Shown one piece after another: positions 59,044 through 64,000 of a stretch of DNA of 64,000 bases. The position numbers were made by a program, and so were the translations under genes. Below the pieces are notes generated by a model. The model saw nothing but the letters and a program-made list of their open reading frames with translations, was not told where the DNA came from and searched no databases. The DNA comes from Caulochytrium protostelioides. Lineage: Eukaryota > Chytridiomycota > Caulochytriomycetes > Caulochytriales > Caulochytriaceae. Within the stretch, counting starts at the first letter, position 1. Each line of letters starts with the position of its first letter. The DNA is taken from NCBI GenBank assembly GCA_003615045.1, contig ML014142.1, positions 85,590 through 149,589 of the forward strand. The letters run 5' to 3'.

Positions 59044-59883
59044 ATGAACCGCCTGCTCGGGGCCGCGATGGTGCCGCGGGGCCCGCGGCCGGGCCTCGTG
59101 GCCTGGACCGCGGCCGCCGCTGCCGCTGCGCGGCCGCATGCTCGTGGAGCGGTCGCGTGGTGGCCGGCCGCACGGGGCTTCACGGGCACCGCGCAGACAG
59201 CGCCGGTCACGCTGCTGACGACGCCCACCATGCTCCGACTCCGTGGCTTCGCGACGTTGCCCGCGTCACTTCATGCGAGTATGCCCCGGTCCCCGTCCTC
59301 GTCGCCGCCACCGACCACGCGGCAGCGGATCACGGCGCCGACGGTCGATACCGTGCTCTATGTGAACGCCAACAAGCGGTCCCTATATGCGATGGTCTTT
59401 GCGTGCCTCTCGCTCAGCGTCATGTTCGTGAGCGTCTCGGAGCACACGGCCCTCAATATGGTCGAGGACAGCGGCAGGACGGATGCCCGCGGGGAGACCA
59501 TCTTCCAGCCGGCATCGTTCGCGATGCGCGCCTCGGCCACGGTCGCCTGCCTCGGCACAGCCGCGCTGCTGCTGTGGTGCTGCCACGTGTACACGCGCAG
59601 CCGCGTGCAGACGCTCGTGTACCGCGCCCGGGGCCGCCAGGTCGAGATCACGACGAACGCCCTGCTGGGGCCCAAGCAGCATGCCTTCCATCTGCAGGAC
59701 GTGCGGCTGCTCACGCCCGCGGCCGCCGCGGCGCTCCCGAGCCTCGGTGGCCACCTCGAGCGGCCGCTGACCGTCAAGACGCGCGCCCATGCCCTGGGCT
59801 TTGTCCTGGAGCGCGAGGGCGAGATGGCCGACCCGGCGCTCATGGACTTTCTCCTCTACCGCCCCGGCCAGACCCCGTTCTAA
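59044..59883 (+). CDS. TMEM223-like mitochondrial inner-membrane protein
   Basis: Encodes 279 residues from the ATG at 59044; an ATG at 58882 would add 54. TMEM223 is a mitochondrial protein linked to cytochrome c oxidase assembly. The first 90 residues are rich in Arg/Ala/Pro with few acids (MNRLLGAAMVPRGPRPG...GAVAWWPAARGFTGTAQT), a plausible presequence. Then TVDTVLYVNANKRSLYAMVFACLSLSVMFVSVS (first membrane segment, about 114-136), a second segment at about 162-183 (TVACLGTAALLLWCCHVYT), and the matrix-side block SRVQTLVYRARGRQVEITTNALLGPKQHAFHLQDVRLLT. That block follows the TMEM223 order of basic loop, strand pair and 'R-x-V-x-x-[LV]' start. The rest, PLTVKTRAHALGFVLEREG, fits too. Assignment is by memory of the pattern, not alignment. 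Confidence 0.6.
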   Translation: MNRLLGAAMVPRGPRPGLVAWTAAAAAAARPHARGAVAWWPAARGFTGTAQTAPVTLLTTPTMLRLRGFATLPASLHASMPRSPSSSPPPTTRQRITAPTVDTVLYVNANKRSLYAMVFACLSLSVMFVSVSEHTALNMVEDSGRTDARGETIFQPASFAMRASATVACLGTAALLLWCCHVYTRSRVQTLVYRARGRQVEITTNALLGPKQHAFHLQDVRLLTPAAAAALPSLGGHLERPLTVKTRAHALGFVLEREGEMADPALMDFLLYRPGQTPF

Positions 59884-60296
59884 ACCCGCTTTGCTGAGCC
59901 GCTTCGAGGTCGCGAGGCAACGCCACTGGATCGCGTGGCGCGTGGCGAGAAGACAGGCCATCTCCATGGATCTCCATGGATGCCCGCACGTGCTGATGGC
60001 GAATCAAAAAGCGGAGTGCTGCGATCAGAAACGCAATGGGCGGCCTGGGCCTTCCGGGGGGCTATGAGGTAGGCGATGCGCGGCTGACCGTCATGCCAGG
60101 ATGCCCCCAACGAGTGGAACACCCACGCGGTGGATCATAATTTATCAGCCATCATGGACGATGGTCCTCCTCTTTGGTCCAGTTTTTCTTTTTCTTTTTT
60201 TTTTAAGAATAATGAAACAGTTATCGGCTAACACCGATCAGGGCCATGGTCCCGCGCTCCGTCAGAGCGCCGCCCGCAACGGATCAAGCCAGCCGT
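59884..60296. other. 3' region between convergent TMEM223-like and RAD21 genes
   Basis: About 410 bases between stops. Contains a T-rich tract (ttttctttttctttttttttt) at about 60183-60205. No gene seen. Confidence 0.4.
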
Positions 60297-62407
60297 TTAG
60301 ACCGCGGCCAGCTGGATCGCAGCGAACGGCGCGGTCTGGTGAACGCGGAGGCGGCTCTGCGACGCGAGCGCCAGCACGTCCGCAAACATGCGCACGCGGT
60401 CGTCGCGCGGCTGCCGCGCCGTCGCTTTCTGGAACGACGTGCGCGCCGCATCGCCATCGGCGGCCATCGCACGTTCCAGGAAGCGCAGCGTTGCGGCGTC
60501 CGTCTGCGACGGCGCGGCCGCGGCCGGCGGCGCCAGCGGCGGCGGACTGCCCATCTGCGCCATCTGCGTCGCGACCCACGGCGCGTCTTCCGTCCCGTCG
60601 GCCACGACGGGCATGGCGTCCGCGGCGGCGTCCGCGGCCAGGTCCAGCCCGAGATCGAGCGGCGCGTCGCTGCCGTCGATGCCATCGAGCGCCATGAGCC
60701 CGCCCTGCTCGTCCAGCCCGTCGGGCCCCGCGGCGCCGTCACGAACGGCCGGCCCGGCGTCGTCGGCATGGAGCCCGTCGTCGATGTGGCGGCGGAGCGC
60801 GTCTTCCTCCTCGGCGGCGGTCAGCACGCCGGCCGTCGCGTCGCGGAGGCCGTTGGTGTGCAGCGCGGCGCGAAGCGCCGGCGCGCGGTCCTGGAGCCGC
60901 GCCGCGAGCGAGAGGTACGCGGCCGTACACGCGGCGGCGTGCGTCGCGGCGGCCGTGCGCTGGCGGCGCGCCGGCGGCGCCAGCATCGCGGCGAGCACGG
61001 CGCCGTCGGAGCGCACGAGCGCGTCGGTCGCGTGGATCTGGTCCTCGAGCTCGCGCGTCGTGAGCTCGGTGGGCGCGTCGACGAGCAGCTTGCGCTTGCG
61101 CGCGGCGGCGCCGTCCGGACGGCCAGCGCGGCGCCGCTCCGCGCGCGGCGAGTCCAGCACGCCCCGATCCATGGCGAACGAGCGCTCCGAGCCATCCGCG
61201 AACCCGCTCGGTGCGTCCATCGCGTGGAGCATGTCGCCGCCATCGTCGTCGTGCAGCGCGAACGACCCGTCGAGCAGCAGCTCGTCGAGGCCGCCGTCGG
61301 CGCCCGCAAGCCCCGGCTGCGCGTTCTCCTTGTTCTCAGCGGTCAAGCCCGGGAGCTCCGAAAGCCGCGGACCGCCCGCGGCGCGGAGGTCGAAGTCGAG
61401 GTCGAGACCGTAGTCGTCGGCCATGCCGCCCAGCGAGAAACGCGGCAGCCCGCCGCCGGCGGCGTCGCGGGCCCGTTCGATCTCGCGCTCCGCGTCCGAC
61501 GGCGCATTGGCGTCCGCGCCCGTGGCGCGGGACTTGTCGCGCTCGCCGAGACGGCGCAGCGGCGAGGCCAGCAGGCCGCCGAGCCGCGAGAGATCACGGT
61601 CCATTCCCGCAGCGGACGCGGCGGTCTCGCTCGAGCGCGGACTCGGCGCCATCGCCAGGGAGAGCGCCTCGTCGTAGGGGTGACGGCCGCTCAGCCGCCG
61701 CATGCGCTCGATGCTCGGGGCGTCGAGGAAGCTGCCGGCGCTCAGGCTTCCGGCGGCGGCGGGCGTTGACCCGGCGAGCAGGGAGGCCTGCGTCAGCTCG
61801 TCCAGCGGATGTGCGCGCGGCTGGGCCAGTGCGTAGTGGCTGAGCAGGGCCTGGAGCTCGAGATGGGGCTCCGGGAGCATCAGATCCAGCTCGGAGGTCG
61901 CCTCCGGCAGCGTGATGGCCGCCGGATGGATGGTATGCTGCTCGTGCGCCGGCAAATCCACGTGCGCCGGTCGGAAGGCCAGTTTGATCTTGATGATGGC
62001 TTCGCTGCAGTCATCCATTAAGTATTTGGCCTTTCGGCTGTAGATTCTCACGACGCCCAGCAAGAGCTGCCCGGAGAGCCTCAGGGCCAGCGGGCCCTGG
62101 ACCTGGCCCTTGATCGCCTCTGTCTCGCGGCCAAACCACGAATCATGTCCATCAATGAGGTCGGGCCCGGCAGAGCCGCGCATAAAAACATCACGGAGGC
62201 CACATGCGCCGTATCGCATCCAGAAAGCGGGTGAGTCGTGGGTCGAGGATGCGCCGCACAGCCTCGGAGCGGAGCGGACTTACCGACGGACGAGTTGACG
62301 TTCGTCTGTAGCAGCTGGCTCTTGCTCAGCTTGCGCTCCCAGTGCGCCGCCAGCCAGACCTTGGCCAGCGGCCCCTTGCGGGACAGGATGCTTTCCGAGT
62401 AAAACAT
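60297..62407 (-). CDS. RAD21: RAD21/SCC1, cohesin kleisin (two exons)
   Basis: Exons 62407-62284 and 62119-60297 give 648 residues, normal for Scc1. The kleisin closes the SMC1-SMC3 ring and is cut by separase at anaphase. Exon 1 encodes [29 protein letters not shown] and ends NSSV plus one base before GTAAGT. Exon 2 resumes after ACAG with EAIKGQ, then [34 protein letters not shown] and FRPAHVDLP, the SMC3-binding N-domain. The central part is acidic and disordered with Arg-containing stretches that could hold separase sites. [22 protein letters not shown] matches the middle RAD21 block. The winged-helix C-terminus ([28 protein letters not shown]) binds SMC1. REC8 is less likely because of the RAD21-type [15 protein letters not shown] start. 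The ATG is the first in the frame before the family start. Confidence 0.92.
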
Positions 62408-63682
62408 GCTGCTGGGCGGTGGCGAAGGCGTCCCCGAGCGCGGGAGGGTCAACGGATGGGGGGGGGGGGGTATCGTCGCAGGGAGATGGTGGGATTCCGG
62501 TCTCCTCGTCGCCAGGTATCCAGGTATCCAGGTGTCCAAGTATCCCTGGGTTCGAGGCCGGTGGCCGGTGGCCGGCGTCGGCGTCGGAGTTGGTGGGCGG
62601 GGTCAGAAATGCACCAAGGACCGCGAGAAGGTCGCGTGGTCGGGCAGGGAGCGTGGTCGGAAGCCCGCAGCTCCACTGGCACTGCGTCGTCCCACCGTCA
62701 GGCCTCGCCGCGGATCGGCTCTTGGCATGGGATGGCCTGGCCGGCGGCCCCGACGCGCGGCAGCCCTGCGCATCCGGCGCCGCACCCGCGTTTCATGACG
62801 CCGGCGCCGACGCCGCCGTTCCTGATCGGTGTGCCGTCTCCCGGATCCCGTCCGCGGCGCGGCGCCGTGGCCGAGCGCGACCCGGACGGCCCGAGGCTCA
62901 AGCGCGTCGTCGGCCATCGCGCAGGCCCCCCGGGTAGTCCCGCGGCATCGGCGGCTACGGCGCGAGTGCCGCACGGTGCCGCGCGCGCGAGGCGAGACCG
63001 GACGCTTGCGTGACGGGCACGGCGCGGCGAGGGCCGGCGCCCGCGCCGCCGCCTGCCCGAACGCCGCCGGCCATGACGTGATTGCCCGCCGCCGCGGGGT
63101 CGCCGGCCATCGCATAATGCTCGGTGCGGGATGCGGCTTGATGCGCGCGGCCCGAGGCCTAAGACATAGACGACGGCTCGGCTCGGCACCGACATGAGGA
63201 CCGAAGCGGGACCGGGGGCCGTGACGCCGACTCCAAGCAAGCCCTCGGCGGCGGCGGCGGCGGCGACGGCGGCGAGGGGACCGCACAGGGTCCTCGGCGA
63301 GACTTCACGCCGTGCCCAGCCGCCGTGGCGCCGACCGCGGCGGCGGCGGCAGCGGGCGGGAGACGGGTTCCGGGTGGCCGCGTCGCGTCCTGCTGCGCCC
63401 CCCATCTCCAAGCCCGCGGCGGCGGCGACGGCCCCTCATCCCCAAAGATCGACGGCGCGTGGCGGCGTGGGACGGCAACGGACGGGGACCCCGCCCGGGG
63501 CTGAGTCCGGCTGGCGCTAGATGACCGTCCAGGGGGTGCAGTCACCCCCGCCGCCGGTGGTGACTGCGGTAGTCATAGTCTCAACCCACCCAATTGATAT
63601 TTATTTACGGTCGGATATACTGACTCAACACGCACACCATGGCCTTGGTGGTGCCCCCACCGAGGCAGTAGCGCATGTTGGC
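62408..63682. promoter_or_regulatory. Upstream region of RAD21
   Basis: About 1.27 kb between the RAD21 start and the TnpB-like relic. No supported gene. A run of G (about 62458-62470) lies about 50-60 bases upstream of the RAD21 ATG. The open frames here are Arg/Pro/Ala-rich and overlap on both strands, typical GC artefacts. The final part (about 63580-63650) is AT-rich. Confidence 0.45.
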
Positions 63683-64000
63683 TCAGTGTCGGATGAGCTT
63701 GCCGATCTTGGGCTGCAACCTGGGTTGTCCCGGATTGCGGCACAGTGTCATCGGTCTGGCGGGTAAGGCCAGGCAGCGTCAAATGTTCAACGCGGCATTA
63801 CGGTCGCGGTTCACCAACTTGCTGATACTGGCTGGATCGCATCACAGCAAATCTCTGATCACGGGCCCCAGCTTTGCATTTTCTTTTTTTTCAGGACCAG
63901 ACTCTGTAAGGACCACAACCAGCACGATGTGAAAACGCTGAGCGCACGCCTTGTACGCTCGAGGTGTTGGAACGGAGATCTCGCCCTTGCCCCCCGGGAC
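63683..64000 (-). pseudogene. Broken TnpB/Fanzor-like RuvC-nuclease tail (runs off the window end)
   Basis: Read from base 64000 on the minus strand, one frame gives a continuous family-like sequence through two in-frame TGA codons (63844-63842 and 63781-63779) to a final TGA at 63685-63683. The part around KLVNRDRNAALNI matches the last RuvC motif of TnpB and Fanzor proteins (NRD-x-NAA-x-NI, with the catalytic Asp). The stretch before it (TPRAYKACAQRFHIVLV) resembles the strand leading to the family's zinc-finger block, but the usual Cys pairs are not seen. LALPARP follows the second stop. The broken frame and lost Cys pairs show it is not functional. The 5' part lies beyond the window. The match is from memory of the motif; a search would decide. 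No guide-RNA or end repeats were identified here. Confidence 0.5.

Noticed and set aside
60170-60215. T-rich tract read as a bacterial-type terminator
   Set aside because: No hairpin precedes it. It lies between convergent eukaryotic genes and is more simply a 3' end or replication-slippage tract.

Overview
The window looks like nuclear DNA of a free-living, GC-rich eukaryote, most probably an early-diverging (zoosporic) fungus. Genes are monocistronic, stand on both strands, and are separated by 0.04-2.8 kb. Several carry one or two short GT-AG introns (111-236 bases). The protein set is fungal/opisthokont: ATG5, NC2-alpha, CTR9, NMA111, LAS1, MCM10, RAD21, PIG-U, a PMP34-type carrier. A CEP350-like centrosomal C-terminus and a PLOD-type glycosyltransferase suggest a lineage that still has centrioles. 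The very high GC and the Ala/Pro-rich inserts in otherwise conserved proteins recall Caulochytrium-like chytrids. That placement is inference; no sequence comparison was run.

Layout. 1-5.7 kb: 3' end of a thioredoxin gene, ATG5 (minus, three exons) and the histone-fold repressor NC2-alpha, divergent from ATG5. 5.7-21.4 kb: three large plus-strand genes, namely a VPS9/ankyrin/PX-like Rab-GEF candidate, CTR9 of the Paf1 complex, and a DHX29-type DExH helicase. 21.6-26.8 kb: a secreted, possibly GPI-anchored Cys-rich protein, an uncharacterised disordered protein with a duplicated motif, and tRNA adenosine deaminase TAD2. 26.8-33.8 kb: the nuclear HtrA-like protease NMA111 and a membrane-anchored PLOD-type glycosyltransferase. 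33.8-36.6 kb: the largest gene-poor stretch. 36.6-46.5 kb: a small secreted Cys protein, PIF1 helicase, MCM10, LAS1 and PIG-U/GAB1. 47.5-53.1 kb: a giant low-complexity protein with a CEP350-like C-terminus. 53.2-62.4 kb: peroxisomal adenine-nucleotide carrier, FAF2/UBX protein, Maf pyrophosphatase, TMEM223-like protein and cohesin RAD21. 63.7-64.0 kb: a broken TnpB/Fanzor-like tail running off the end.

These are mostly housekeeping genes without operon logic. Themes are transcription (NC2-alpha, CTR9), DNA replication and cohesion (PIF1, MCM10, RAD21), translation and rRNA/tRNA processing (DHX29, LAS1, TAD2), and membrane/quality control (ATG5, VPS9 protein, FAF2, PIG-U). Exon joins were found by matching conserved family sequence across GT-AG borders. 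Several long frames are open upstream only through GTG or TTG, so ATG starts are used.

The most noteworthy items outside genes are the eroded TnpB/Fanzor-like coding tail, a recurrent octamer GTGGCGCA/TGCGCCAC in many upstream regions (including as the core of two different tandem repeats), and a 20-base palindrome with relatives in other upstream regions.
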